Shown: positions 37,834-47,059, numbered from the stretch's first letter. The stretch: DNA of 64,000 bases from JAENVT01 sp963720775 (GCA_963720775.1 CAVRGR010000004.1:103986-167985); one strand, 5' to 3'. Program-made: numbers and translations. Notes: generated from the letters alone by a model not told the origin.

Positions 37834-38586
37834 TTAGGTGACTCCAGAGGCCGACAACCTGGCGCGAAGGTGCAGCACGGCCTTGGTGTGGATCTGCGAG
37901 ACGCGGCTCTCGGTGACTCCGAGCACCACCCCGATCTCGGCCAGGGTGAGACCCTCGTCGTAGTACAGCGAGAGCACCAGCTTCTCGCGATCCGGAAGGC
38001 GCTTGACCTCGCCCCGCACCAAGCGGCGAACCTCGCCGTCTTCGACGATCGACGCCGGCGTGTCGGGGATGTCGCCGCTGAGCGCGCGCGGCTCGGCGCC
38101 GGCGACGAGCGCACGATCCAGTGGACCGACGGTTGTCGAGGCGATCGAGTTGAGCCACTTCTGGAACTCGGGTGCCGTGATCTTCAGATGCGCCGACAGC
38201 TCGGCGTCGGTAGGAGCCCGACCGTGACGACCCTCGAGCTCGGTGAACGCCGACTCCACCTCGCGGGCGCGGCTGCGCACGGACCGCGGCACCCAGTCGA
38301 GCGATCGGAGCCCGTCGAAGACGGCACCGCGAATCCGCGGCACCGCGAAGGTCTCGAACTTGACGCCGCGTGACGAATCGAATCGCTCGACGGCGTCGAT
38401 CAGGCCGAAGACCCCAGCACTGACCAGGTCTCCTGGGTCGACGCTGTTGGGCAGGCCGGCGCCGACGCGGCCGGCGACGAACTTGACCAGTGGCGAGTAG
38501 TGGACGATCAGCTGATCGCGGGCCAGTGGGTCGCGCGATTCGAACCAGCGCTGCCACCACTGGTCGATGTCCTCCTCGAACCTCAT
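37834..38586 (-). CDS. Sigma-70 family factor, FliA/WhiG type
   Basis: 250-residue alternative sigma factor. Region 2: DQLIVHYSPLVKFVAGRVGA, DPGDLVSAGVFGLIDAVERF, VKFETFAVPRIRGAVFDGLR, SLDWVPRSVRSRAREVESAF. Region 3 APTDAELSAHLKITAPEFQK. Region 4 LPDREKLVLSLYYDEGLTLA, EIGVVLGVTESRVSQIHTKA. The SLDWVPRSVR sequence and length fit the FliA/WhiG class, controlling motility or sporulation in other groups. No flagellar genes are in this window and the anti-sigma partner is not adjacent. Start ATG overlaps the xerC stop by four bases. Confidence 0.92.
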   Translation of the reverse strand: MRFEEDIDQWWQRWFESRDPLARDQLIVHYSPLVKFVAGRVGAGLPNSVDPGDLVSAGVFGLIDAVERFDSSRGVKFETFAVPRIRGAVFDGLRSLDWVPRSVRSRAREVESAFTELEGRHGRAPTDAELSAHLKITAPEFQKWLNSIASTTVGPLDRALVAGAEPRALSGDIPDTPASIVEDGEVRRLVRGEVKRLPDREKLVLSLYYDEGLTLAEIGVVLGVTESRVSQIHTKAVLHLRARLSASGVT

Positions 38587-39503
38587 GCGCGGGGGTGGGC
38601 TTCGGTGTAGACGGCTCGAAGCCTCTGCTTGCTGACATGCGTGTATCGCTGCGTGGTGGCAACGTCGCTGTGGCCCAGCAGGTCTTGCACCACTCTGAGA
38701 TCGGCACCGCCGTCGAGCAGGTGGGTGGCGAAGCTGTGGCGCAAGGCATGCGGATGTGTGGGTCGCTGGCTGCGACGATCGAGTATGCGGCGCACGTCGC
38801 GTGGCGACAGCCGCACGCCGCGCTCGTTCCCGAACACCGCAACGCCTGCTGACTCGGCCACGACCTGACGGCGAATAGGCAGCCAGGCGCACAGCGCCTC
38901 GACTGCGGGAACGCTGAGCGGGACCCGCCGCTCCTTCGAACCCTTGCCCCAGACGGTGATGGCTGCGCCGGCGAGATCCACGGCGTCGACGTCGAGACCG
39001 CACAGCTCACTGACGCGAACACCGCTGCCGTACAGGACTTCGAGCACGGCATCATCGCGGCGCCGTCGCCAGGTGGGCTCGCCATCATCGGCCCCAGCAG
39101 TGGGAGCGTCGAGAAGGGCGGACACCTCGGAGTGCTCGAGGACTCGGGGAAGCCGCCCGGCACCCGCGGGACTGCGCAGTGAGACCGTCGGGTCGAGCTC
39201 GACGTACCCACGCTGGCGGAGGAACGCAAAGTATCGGCGAAGCGCGGCGACCTTGCGAGCGATCGTGCGCTTGGCAAAGCGCCGGGTGGTGAGCGAGGCC
39301 ACGTACCGGCGCAGCAGCAGACGATCGACATCGGCGGGCGAGGTGATCGAGCTGCGCTCCACCCATTCGGCGAACAGGGACAGGTCGCTGCGGTAGGCGG
39401 CGACGGTGTTGGCCGCCGAACCGGTGAGGGCTTCGACGAACTCGTCGAGTCTCCAGTCGCCGACGAGGTCGGGACGTCGCGCACCTGCAACCGATACAGC
39501 CAT
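38583..39503 (-). CDS. xerC: Tyrosine recombinase XerC
   Basis: 306-residue site-specific recombinase resolving chromosome dimers at dif with XerD. N-terminal SAM-like domain (SAANTVAAYRSDLSLFAEWV); catalytic residues: Arg in LYGSGVRVSELCGLDVD, Lys in WGKGSKERRVPL, HALRHSFATHLLDGGADLR (His-x-x-Arg), LGHSDVATTQRYTHVSK (His and nucleophile Tyr). In the dprA-xerC-sigma context seen in other actinobacteria, it is the chromosomal XerC and not a phage integrase. Confidence 0.93.
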   Translation of the reverse strand: MAVSVAGARRPDLVGDWRLDEFVEALTGSAANTVAAYRSDLSLFAEWVERSSITSPADVDRLLLRRYVASLTTRRFAKRTIARKVAALRRYFAFLRQRGYVELDPTVSLRSPAGAGRLPRVLEHSEVSALLDAPTAGADDGEPTWRRRRDDAVLEVLYGSGVRVSELCGLDVDAVDLAGAAITVWGKGSKERRVPLSVPAVEALCAWLPIRRQVVAESAGVAVFGNERGVRLSPRDVRRILDRRSQRPTHPHALRHSFATHLLDGGADLRVVQDLLGHSDVATTQRYTHVSKQRLRAVYTEAHPRA

Positions 39504-39528
39504 CGCCGACCAGGGTATTCGGTGAATG

Positions 39529-40656
39529 TCATCTCAGGGGTGACCCAACGGCCTCGAACCACCCGTCGATCTGCTGGATCCAGCCCGTTTGTGCCAGCCG
39601 GGCCACCGCCATCGCCGTGTCGACGAGGCTCAACGAGCACGCCAGTGACAGGCCGTCGATGGTGCGCGGCTCGCCGGCACACGTCTCGTACACGGTCAGG
39701 TCGACGCCATTCGGACGGGGCCTTGGGTCGGCAACGGATCCGGCGGCCCGCCGATGATCGAGCGCCAGCGCAATGAGGACGTCGGTGGCCTCGACCACAA
39801 CGCCGGCACCGTCGCGTATCAGTTGGTTCGTGCCAGTGGCCGCTCGATTGTGCACACCACCCGGCACCGCCATGAGCGGCACGTTGCGGGCGATCGCCTC
39901 GTTGACGGTGATCAGTGAGCCGCCGTGTTGGCGCGATTCGACGACCACGACGACCTCGGCGAGTGCCGCGATCAGGCGATTGCGCAACGGGAACCGATAG
40001 GACTCGGGAGGCGTGCCCGGGGGTGCCTCCGACAGCAACAGGCCCTGTTCGCCGACGCGGCGCCACAGATCTCGATGTTCGCGCGGGTACACGACATCGT
40101 GACCCGAGGCGACGATGGCGATGGGGCGGCCGCTACCCGTGGCTTGCAGCGCGCCGACGTGGGCGCAGCCGTCGATACCCCGGGCGAGACCAGAGACGAC
40201 GTGCACGTCGGCCGCCGCCAACTGCCTTCCGAGCGTTGTCGCCGTGTCGCGGCCTGCAGCGGTCGCGTTGCGGGTGCCGACTATTGCCGCCCGACGGCCG
40301 TCGAGCAGGTCGAGCCGGCCTTGACAGAACAGCACCGGCGGTGGCAGCGGGTCGTCGAGGAGCGATGGCGGGTAGTCGGGCCCACCGTGCAGGAGAACCC
40401 GCACGCCCACCGCGGCGCAGCGCTGCCAGACGTCGTCGACGATGGTCGAGCGCCCGGCGCGCAGCCACGATGAACGCACATCCTCGTCGGCGAGCACGCG
40501 CTCGATCAGCCCATGCGGACCGTGCTCGCCTCTCGCCACCTCGTACGCCTCGGCGGGGTCGTGGTGGCGTAGCAATGCGCCGAGTCGATGGATCGTCATG
40601 TGAGGGAAAGCAGCCAGCGCTGCAGCGTAGGCCTCGGGTGGCAGATCGGCGCTCAT
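39529..40656 (-). CDS. dprA: DNA processing protein DprA/Smf
   Basis: 375-residue Rossmann-fold protein that loads RecA on incoming ssDNA. Motifs: LHGGPDYPPSLLDDPLPPPV, AAIVGTRNATAAGRDTATTL, VVSGLARGIDGCAHVGALQA, IAIVASGHDVVYPREHRDLW, LLSEAPPGTPPESYRFPLRN, RLIAALAEVVVVVESRQHGG, MAVPGGVHNRAATGTNQLIR. C-terminal DML1-like winged helix (residues about 310-375) is retained. ATG at 40656 overlaps the comM stop (ATGA). Confidence 0.94.
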   Translation of the reverse strand: MSADLPPEAYAAALAAFPHMTIHRLGALLRHHDPAEAYEVARGEHGPHGLIERVLADEDVRSSWLRAGRSTIVDDVWQRCAAVGVRVLLHGGPDYPPSLLDDPLPPPVLFCQGRLDLLDGRRAAIVGTRNATAAGRDTATTLGRQLAAADVHVVSGLARGIDGCAHVGALQATGSGRPIAIVASGHDVVYPREHRDLWRRVGEQGLLLSEAPPGTPPESYRFPLRNRLIAALAEVVVVVESRQHGGSLITVNEAIARNVPLMAVPGGVHNRAATGTNQLIRDGAGVVVEATDVLIALALDHRRAAGSVADPRPRPNGVDLTVYETCAGEPRTIDGLSLACSLSLVDTAMAVARLAQTGWIQQIDGWFEAVGSPLR

Positions 40657-42170
40657 GCGACACGCTGGTGAACCGACACGCGCAACCTCACGCGAAGCTG
40701 CAGTGCCAGGGCGACGTGCTGTTCGCTGACGGGCTCGAACGCATCGCCGTCGAGATCCGCGAGCGTGCGAGCCACCCGCCGGATTCGGTGGTAGCCGCGG
40801 CCGGTCAACCGCTCGCCCTCCAGTTCGGCGCGCAGCATCGACCGAGCAGCCGGATGCAGCGGGGCGACGACGTCGAGAAGTGCCGCCGGGATCTCGCTGT
40901 TGAGCGTGCCGCGGACGTCGAGCGCACCGGCGCGGGCGGCGGCGACGCGTTCGGCGACGACTGCGCTGCACTCACCGCCGCCGCTGAGCAACAGGTCGTC
41001 GACGTCGGGGCGAGCAACGCCGACACGGAGGTCGAATCGATCGAGCAGCGGGCCGCTGAGGCGCCGGAGGTAGCGCAGCCGGGCCCCGTCGTCGCATTGG
41101 CACGAGCCGGGCGGACCGCCACCGCACGGACAAGGGTTGGTGGCCGCGATCAGGAGGAATCGAGCCGGCAGGGTCGCGCTCGCCCGGGCCCGCGCCACGC
41201 GGATGACCCCTTCTTCGAGCGGCTGGCGCAGACCATCGAGCACCGTCGGTGAGAACTCGCCCAACTCGTCCAAGAACAGCACTCCCCCATGGGCCAAACT
41301 GATCTCTCCGGGCCGGAGGTTCGACGTGCCCCCACCGACCAGCGACACCATCGAGCTGCTGTGGTGCGGTGCTCGAAACGGCGCCCTCCGGATCATGCCG
41401 AATGCCGGCAAGCGAACGCCGGCTGCGGAGTGCACCATCGTGGCCTCGAGAGCCATCGCCGGTGCGAGCGGCGGCAGCAGCCCCGGGAGGCGTTGGGCGA
41501 GCATGGTCTTGCCGGCTCCTGGCGGGCCGACCAGCAGCAGATGGTGACCTCCCGCCGCCGCTACCTCGAGCGCTTTGCGGGCGAACGTCTGGCCACGCAC
41601 CTCGGCGAGGTCGGGCAGCGGAGGGTCGTCGTCGACCTGGTCGTCGTCGGGCTCATCGGGCCAGGGCGCGTCGCCCTTGAGCGCGTCGATTATCTCGCGG
41701 AGGTACGTGGCAACGCGAACCTTGCCCGAGGCGATCGCCCGGGCTTCGCGATACGACGACCGCGGCACCACCGGGACCAGACCGTCGAGCGCGCCGACCA
41801 TCGGTGCGACTCCGGCGACAGCCCGAAGCGAACCGTCGAGGCCGAGCTCGCCGACGAAGCCGAGACCCTCGAGCGCCTCCGACGGCACGTGGTCGTTGGC
41901 CGCGAGGAGCCCGACGGCGATCGCCAGATCGAGGCCCGAGCCACCCTTGCGCTGGCTGGACGGCGCCAGGTTGACGGTCATGCGACACGACGACCAAGGA
42001 AGCCCGCTCGAGAGCACCGCAGCGCGGACACGGTCGCGAGATTCGCGACAGGCTTCGTCGGGCAAGCCGACGATCTGGAAAGCGGGCAGCCCGTGCGACA
42101 CGTGGACCTCTACGGTGACAGGACGACCCTCGACACCGAGGAATGTGGCAGAACGTACGGCGGCGAGCAT
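40653..42170 (-). CDS. comM: YifB/ComM-family Mg-chelatase-like AAA+ ATPase
   Basis: 505 residues. N-terminal ChlI-like domain (PVTVEVHVSHGLPAFQIVGL, SQRKGGSGLDLAIAVGLLAA), AAA+ core with Walker A LLLVGPPGAGKTMLAQRLPG, FRAPHHSSSMVSLVGGG, Walker B GVLFLDELGEF, ATNPCPCGG (zinc-like Cys cluster with CQCDD) and the C-terminal RGYHRIRRVARTLADLDG. ComM helicases promote branch migration during natural transformation, and the pairing with dprA is conserved. In actinobacteria the role may be general recombination. Confidence 0.92.
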   Translation of the reverse strand: MLAAVRSATFLGVEGRPVTVEVHVSHGLPAFQIVGLPDEACRESRDRVRAAVLSSGLPWSSCRMTVNLAPSSQRKGGSGLDLAIAVGLLAANDHVPSEALEGLGFVGELGLDGSLRAVAGVAPMVGALDGLVPVVPRSSYREARAIASGKVRVATYLREIIDALKGDAPWPDEPDDDQVDDDPPLPDLAEVRGQTFARKALEVAAAGGHHLLLVGPPGAGKTMLAQRLPGLLPPLAPAMALEATMVHSAAGVRLPAFGMIRRAPFRAPHHSSSMVSLVGGGTSNLRPGEISLAHGGVLFLDELGEFSPTVLDGLRQPLEEGVIRVARARASATLPARFLLIAATNPCPCGGGPPGSCQCDDGARLRYLRRLSGPLLDRFDLRVGVARPDVDDLLLSGGGECSAVVAERVAAARAGALDVRGTLNSEIPAALLDVVAPLHPAARSMLRAELEGERLTGRGYHRIRRVARTLADLDGDAFEPVSEQHVALALQLRVRLRVSVHQRVA

Positions 42171-42331
42171 GGCTCGTGACCTCCAGCTACGGCGACGGGC
42201 GAGCGGCGCGTGGACAGTGCTGGAGGGGACGGCACACCTGGCCCCTCGACGGTGGCCGCACTGTACCCGCCGTCCTCGCGGCCACAACCCGATGACACTG
42301 ATTTCTGACTCGGGCCTGGGAGACTGGCGCC

Positions 42332-42751
42332 GTGCGAACCGTCGTTGTGATTGCCGTGGCGGCTTGCTGTGCCATCACGGCTTGTTCGACCGACGCACCG
42401 GCCACCGCGGGCGACTACTGCGCGACGATCAGCTCGAACCTCCAACAACTCAACGCACCTGCCATCGTCGATGCCGCCGGCATACAGGCCACCACCGAGC
42501 TGTACCGCTCGATCACATCGATCGCGCCACTCGCCGTGCAGAAGGAATGGGAGACCATGACGTCGAACGTCGAGGCTGCGGCGGCGGTCGATCCGAACGA
42601 CCCGGCCTCGGTCCAGCGCATGGCCGACATGGCGCGGTCGTCACAACAGGCGGCTTCGTCGATCTCCGACTACACGTCGAAGATCTGCGGTGTCACGATC
42701 GTGACGCCGACGACGACGATCCCGGAGATCGTGTCGACCACGGCGCCGTGA
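42332..42751 (+). CDS. Small exported lipoprotein, function unknown
   Basis: 139-residue protein: signal VVVIAVAACCAITAC with lipobox ITAC (Cys18), then a helical domain (AGDYCATISSNLQQLNAPAI, STSDYTSKIC-like end with paired cysteines 30 and 119 that could form a disulfide) and a Thr/Pro-rich tail VTPTTTIPEIVSTTAP. No family recognised. GTG start; no Shine-Dalgarno. The 161-nt region between it and comM holds the divergent promoters; I see no strong consensus there. Confidence 0.75.
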   Translation: MRTVVVIAVAACCAITACSTDAPATAGDYCATISSNLQQLNAPAIVDAAGIQATTELYRSITSIAPLAVQKEWETMTSNVEAAAAVDPNDPASVQRMADMARSSQQAASSISDYTSKICGVTIVTPTTTIPEIVSTTAP

Positions 42752-42754
42752 GCG

Positions 42755-43348
42755 TCAGAGCAGCTCGCCGCGCTTCACCTTGACCGCATCGACCAACCCG
42801 TAGGCCTTGGCCTGATCGGCAGTGAACCAACGATCACGCTCACTGTCGGCTTGGATCTGCTCGAGCGTCTGCCCGGAGTGGAAGGCCGTGAGCTCGGCCA
42901 TGCGCTGCTTGGTGTAGTGGAGCTGCTCGGCCTGGATCGCTATGTCGGTGGCCTGGCCGCGCAGGCCGGCCAGCGGCTGGTGCATCATGATGCGGGCATT
43001 GGGCAGTGTGTATCGCTTGCCCGCTGCGCCGGCAGTGAGCAGGAACTGACCCATCGAGGCGGCCATGCCCATGCACACCGTGGCGACATCGCAGGAGATG
43101 AACTGCATCGTGTCGTAGATGGCCATTCCCGCTGTGACCGACCCACCGGGGCTGTTGATGTACAGCCAGATGTCGCTCGCCGCGTCTTCGCCCTCGAGGT
43201 ACAGCAGCTGGGCGCAGATCTGGTTGGCCATGTCGTCGTTGACGTCGGTGCCGAGCATGATCACGCGGTTCTTCAGCAGTCGATTGAACACATCACTGCG
43301 CGGGTCGAAGCCCGGATCGAGTGCCAGTGGACGAGTGGTGTCGGACAT
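42755..43348 (-). CDS. clpP: ATP-dependent Clp protease proteolytic subunit
   Basis: 197-residue serine peptidase forming the ClpP barrel. Catalytic triad: Ser98 in MGMAASMGQF, His123 in ARIMMHQPL, Asp172 in SERDRW. SPGGSVTAGMAIYDTMQF and the final GLVDAV also fit. No clpX or second clpP follows, so it is probably one of several clpP genes in the genome. A TAGCGT hexamer starts 13 nt before the ATG on the minus strand, with no Shine-Dalgarno, so the mRNA is predicted leaderless or nearly so. Confidence 0.94.
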   Translation of the reverse strand: MSDTTRPLALDPGFDPRSDVFNRLLKNRVIMLGTDVNDDMANQICAQLLYLEGEDAASDIWLYINSPGGSVTAGMAIYDTMQFISCDVATVCMGMAASMGQFLLTAGAAGKRYTLPNARIMMHQPLAGLRGQATDIAIQAEQLHYTKQRMAELTAFHSGQTLEQIQADSERDRWFTADQAKAYGLVDAVKVKRGELL

Positions 43349-43432
43349 GGCGGCAACGCTACCAACCGCCCCTTACCTTGCAGCGCAGGCGGCGAAATGG
43401 TCCGCCGGCGCCCGATTCGCCTCCCGCGTTCG

Positions 43433-44746
43433 TCAGGTGCCGCTGCGCCGGACACCGCTGAAGATCACCGCGACGCGCTCCGAGGCCTCGATGCCGTCGC
43501 CGGCCGCGAGAAGACCGGCCAGACCGGCGGTCCCGGTGAACGAGGCGTTGATCCCGGTGGTCCGCCGTCCGAGCTCATTGGCCTGGAGCACCTGCGACTC
43601 CGAGGCAACGATCGGCGCGCCGTTGCCCTCAGCCATTGCTTTGACGACCGGGAGCCAGTCGTAGGTTTCGTCGTCGAGGATTCCGTCGGCTGCCGATGCA
43701 CCGACGTTTTCCCACGGCCACATGCATTCGCTCCAATGCGCGGCGGCCGACGACGGCCCGCCCAAGCGCGCCGCGTTCTCCCACGCCCTGGCCAACGGCG
43801 CGCAGCTGTCGGTCTGCACGGCGTGAAGGCGCGGCATCACCCCGCTCATGCGGAACCCGGCGATCGTCGAGGCCGCGAACGTTCCTGCGCCGACTTGCAC
43901 GAAGAGCCTGTCGAGCGGCGGGCCCAACACGTTCTCCTCGAAGTGCCGCGCCATCTCCCAACCGACGGTGCGACCGCCATCGAGGCACCACGCGTTCTCG
44001 GTGCCCTGCACCGTGAACGGTATTGCCCCTGCGGCGACGGCTGCACGGAAACGATGAATGCACGGATCACCCGCAGGGTCCGACGATCGCCGAGGGCACT
44101 CGACGACATCGGCGCCGAGCTCACGCAGGCGCGCCAGCACGATCGGGTCTGCGCTCGGCGGCACGAAGACGCGCAACGGCCACTTCACCGCGGCCGCGAG
44201 CGTTGCTGCGGCATAGGCCGCGTTTCCGCACGAGGCGATCGCCAGCGGTGGTCGATCGGCCTCACCGTGCCAGGGCGCAAGACCAACCGATTCGACCGTC
44301 AGCAGATGCAGCAGGATGGTGAGCAGGTGGCGCGCCTTGTGACTTCCTGCCACCTGTTCGGTCTCATCCTTGATCCACACACCGCCATCGATGCTGAACC
44401 CGAGGGTGTCGCTCAGCGCGTCGGCGCGTTCGAAGGGCGTCACGTGAAAGCTTGTCCCGGCGACTCCAGCAACCTCTGCATCGATCTGGCGCACCGTCGC
44501 TGTTCGTGCCGCCTCGGTCATGCCATTGGCAGATGCGAAACCATCCCAGGCGAGGTACGGCCTGAAGGCCAGGAACGGATTCGGATCGTCGCCACCCCGC
44601 AACGGCGAGATCGCCTGGACGAGTTGCAGCGCGTGATGACGGTCGGCGTCAGTGGCATTGGGGCATCGCCAGCTGAACGGTTCGGCGATGTCTACGTGAG
44701 CACGACACACCGCGCACACCCATCCCGCCGCCAGCGGCTTGTCCAT
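43433..44746 (-). CDS. PLP-dependent fold-type II enzyme, threonine-synthase/dehydratase-like with N-terminal Cys cluster
   Basis: 437 residues. An N-terminal short Cys motif (CAVCRAHVDIAEPFSWRCP, residues about 11-30) may bind zinc, as in some threonine synthases. The PLP core: DETEQVAGSHKARHLL with PLP lysine, ASCGNAAYAAATLAAAVKWP (substrate loop, SCGN in place of SxGN), VQVGAGTFAAST (phosphate loop is degenerate) and a C-terminal FTGTAGLAGLLAAG. Family is clear but reaction is not. It follows the next PLP gene by 4 nt in one operon, divergent from the SufR-like regulator. Confidence 0.78.
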   Translation of the reverse strand: MDKPLAAGWVCAVCRAHVDIAEPFSWRCPNATDADRHHALQLVQAISPLRGGDDPNPFLAFRPYLAWDGFASANGMTEAARTATVRQIDAEVAGVAGTSFHVTPFERADALSDTLGFSIDGGVWIKDETEQVAGSHKARHLLTILLHLLTVESVGLAPWHGEADRPPLAIASCGNAAYAAATLAAAVKWPLRVFVPPSADPIVLARLRELGADVVECPRRSSDPAGDPCIHRFRAAVAAGAIPFTVQGTENAWCLDGGRTVGWEMARHFEENVLGPPLDRLFVQVGAGTFAASTIAGFRMSGVMPRLHAVQTDSCAPLARAWENAARLGGPSSAAAHWSECMWPWENVGASAADGILDDETYDWLPVVKAMAEGNGAPIVASESQVLQANELGRRTTGINASFTGTAGLAGLLAAGDGIEASERVAVIFSGVRRSGT

Positions 44747-44750
44747 TCGC

Positions 44751-46283
44751 TCAGCCTGCCGCGACGCGGGCGTTGAACTCGTCGATCATCTCGTCCCACA
44801 CGGGGAGGAACCGCCGCAGGTCACGCCAGAAGTCCTGCGAGCGACGGGCTTCGAAGAGCTCGAATGGCGTGCCCTGCTGTTCGACCCAGGTGTAGTAGCC
44901 GAGGTTGAAGATGCGGTTGCGATCACGCTCGGTGCACTCGATGACGTGCGCTGTCGGCACGTTGGCCAGATGCTCGCCCCACACGGCGGCAGCGTCGAGA
45001 TTGGTGAAGCCGCCCCCGAAGTCGCGAGCCGAGATCTTCTCGCGCTCGCTCGGGTACAACGCAGCGCCATCCGTGGCAACGGTGATGAGCGCGTCGTCGG
45101 GTCCGAGGTCCAACAGCTTGGCAGTGGTGATCGCCGCCAACACGTTGCAGATGCTGCTCAATCCGAAGTGAACCAGGGTCCGCAGCACCGCTTGGGGAAC
45201 GAGTCGCCGATCGGCGAGGTAGCCGAGGCCATCGTCGTTGTTGAACATCACTTGCAGATGATCCGTTGCCCTGTCGCTGACGCCGACCACGACGTCGGTG
45301 TTCATCACGTTGTGGATCAACGGCACGTGCTTGTCGCCGATGCCTTGGATGTTGTGCTCGCCGAACCCGTTCTCCAACAGCGTCGGGCATTCGAGTGCCT
45401 CGACTGCCACGATCTTCGTGCCGTACGTGTCTTTCAACCGGTCGCCCGCGGCGATCGTGCCTGCTGAACCGGTTGCACTGATGAAGGCGGCCAGCCGCAG
45501 GTCGCGCCCGCTCCTGGAGCGAACGTGCTCGAAGACATGTCCAAACGCTCGACCGGTGACCTCGTAGTGGGCGAGATGGTTGCCGAACTCGCAGAACTGG
45601 TTGAGGATGAAGTTGGTGGGATCCTTGGCCAACCGGTTGCAGGCGTCGTAGATCTCCTTGACGTTGCTCTCCGTGCCGACCGTCTTGATGACGTCTTCGG
45701 CGGGGTTCGCACACCACCGATCCAGCCAATCGAAACGTTCCTGACTCATCCCTGCGGGCAGGATCGCAACTCCGCGGCTGGCCATGATCCGGCTGATGGC
45801 GATGCCGCCCCGGGCGTAGTTCCCGGTCGACGGCCAGATCGCCCGATGCCTCGTGGGATCGAACTGACCGGTCACGATCCGCGGCGCGAGGCAGGCGTAG
45901 GCCGCCAGGACCTTGTGCGCCGTGATCATCGGAAAACGATCGCCGAAGACGACGATGATCGGGCTGTCGACACCGGTGAGGCTCTTCGGCAACACGACGT
46001 GATCGGGCACCTCGACTCGGTTCCCGGCGAGATCGTTGTACCAGTGGACGCGACGCAGATTTCGAGGATCGGGCCCGTTCTTGTCGGCATCGCCGACGCT
46101 GCCGGGGTCGATCGTCGACGGATCGGCGAGCTCGGCGAAGGTCGGCAAGCCGATGCCCTGCTCGCGGAACCGGCGGACGCTGTTGGCCAACGCTTGCTCG
46201 TCGACGACCCGGTCGGCCAAGCCGAACTGGTTCTCGAGGGCAACCGCAGTCTGCTCGGCACCGGCGTGGACGTCAGGGGTCAT
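44751..46283 (-). CDS. PLP-dependent fold-type II protein (cysteine-synthase-like), 510 residues, unassigned
   Basis: Larger than typical CysK-like enzymes. PLP lysine candidate in RFPMITAHKVLAAYACL, SxGN-type loop WPSTGNYARGGIAIS, glycine loop ISATGSAGTIAAGDRLK, then a long C-terminal part (VDVVVGVSDRATDHLQVMFN, ISARDFGGGFTNLDAAAVWG). Substrate not readable from sequence. Starts the two-gene operon; a perfect TTGACA (46302-46297, minus) lies just upstream but no -10 at the right distance. Divergent from the SufR-like gene, whose Fe-S cluster suggests a link to sulfur or Fe-S supply; that link is inference. Confidence 0.72.
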   Translation of the reverse strand: MTPDVHAGAEQTAVALENQFGLADRVVDEQALANSVRRFREQGIGLPTFAELADPSTIDPGSVGDADKNGPDPRNLRRVHWYNDLAGNRVEVPDHVVLPKSLTGVDSPIIVVFGDRFPMITAHKVLAAYACLAPRIVTGQFDPTRHRAIWPSTGNYARGGIAISRIMASRGVAILPAGMSQERFDWLDRWCANPAEDVIKTVGTESNVKEIYDACNRLAKDPTNFILNQFCEFGNHLAHYEVTGRAFGHVFEHVRSRSGRDLRLAAFISATGSAGTIAAGDRLKDTYGTKIVAVEALECPTLLENGFGEHNIQGIGDKHVPLIHNVMNTDVVVGVSDRATDHLQVMFNNDDGLGYLADRRLVPQAVLRTLVHFGLSSICNVLAAITTAKLLDLGPDDALITVATDGAALYPSEREKISARDFGGGFTNLDAAAVWGEHLANVPTAHVIECTERDRNRIFNLGYYTWVEQQGTPFELFEARRSQDFWRDLRRFLPVWDEMIDEFNARVAAG

Positions 46284-46357
46284 GATCTGTACATTTTGTC
46301 AAAGCCGGTCACTGGCCCGCGCATTTCCGCCCGTGCGGCGTTTATGCAAGGTAGCAC

Positions 46358-46386
46358 TTCCGAAATACTTCCTCGACGAGTAGAAT
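46358..46386 (+). promoter_or_regulatory. Leaderless promoter of the SufR-like gene (TTCCGA-N17-TAGAAT)
   Basis: TAGAAT (46381-46386) starts exactly 12 nt before the GTG at 46393, with TTCCGA 17 nt upstream. Two direct copies of ACTTCC at 46356-46361 and 46367-46372, 11 bp apart, could be a regulator site. No Shine-Dalgarno. Confidence 0.55.
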
Positions 46387-46392
46387 CGTGGG

Positions 46393-47031
46393 GTGGCCGA
46401 TCATCCCGACACCAAGCGCAAGATCGTCGAGCGCCTGAAGCGCGTCGAGTCGGCCACGGCCACCGACCTCGCCGCCGAGTTCGGCCTCACCGATACCGCC
46501 CTGCGACAACACCTCGACGCGCTCGAAGCAGCAGGAATGGTCTCGAGGTCGATGGCCGAGCCGACCGGTCGCGGCCGCCCTCCAGTGCATTGGCAGTTGG
46601 CGCCCGCTGCTGCCGTCGGCTTTCCCGATCGTCACGGCGAGCTGACGGTCGAACTCCTCGGGTCCGTTCGGTCGACGTTGGGCGAGCGTGCCCTCGATCG
46701 GGTGATCGCGGATCGATCCGACTTCCAGGTGGCGGCTTACGAGCGGTCACTCGACGGAGACACTGAGCTCGGCGAACGCGTGCGGCGGCTTGCCGACATC
46801 CGATCGGACGAGGGCTACCTCGCCGAGGCGCTGGCCGACGATGGCGCGTACCTCCTGGTCGAGCATCACTGCCCCATCCGCGACGCCGCTACGGCTTGTG
46901 GCGCGCTGTGCAGTGCCGAGCTCGACGTGTTCCAGCGCGTCCTCGGACCGGATGTGTCAGTCACACGCGTGCAGCACGTGCTGGCCGGTGATCGTCGTTG
47001 CGCCTACCGGGTGGAAGCGACAACGGCCTGA
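46393..47031 (+). CDS. SufR-like Fe-S-cluster transcriptional regulator (DeoR/ArsR-type HTH)
   Basis: 212 residues. N-terminal winged helix: TKRKIVERLKRVESATATDL, AAEFGLTDTALRQHLDALEA, wing GRGRPPVHW. C-terminal cysteines C160, C169, C173 and C203 (EHHCPIRDAATACGALCSAE ... GDRRCAY) match the SufR arrangement for a [4Fe-4S] or [2Fe-2S] cluster. SufR represses the suf Fe-S assembly operon in cyanobacteria and mycobacteria. No suf genes are in the window; here it stands divergent from two PLP enzymes. The GTG start coincides with the predicted transcription start. Confidence 0.85.
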   Translation: MADHPDTKRKIVERLKRVESATATDLAAEFGLTDTALRQHLDALEAAGMVSRSMAEPTGRGRPPVHWQLAPAAAVGFPDRHGELTVELLGSVRSTLGERALDRVIADRSDFQVAAYERSLDGDTELGERVRRLADIRSDEGYLAEALADDGAYLLVEHHCPIRDAATACGALCSAELDVFQRVLGPDVSVTRVQHVLAGDRRCAYRVEATTA

Positions 47032-47059
47032 CCGCGCCGGCACGGATAACGTGCCGCAC

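Noticed and set aside
38583..39503. Tyrosine recombinase as a phage or island integrase
   Set aside because: Its location between dprA and a sigma factor next to rpsB-tsf, and no att-like duplications, indicate the chromosomal XerC.
46284..46302. Perfect TTGACA upstream of the PLP enzyme operon as its -35
   Set aside because: No -10 hexamer occurs 16-18 nt downstream before the start codon; the expected position falls inside the coding sequence, so no promoter is called.
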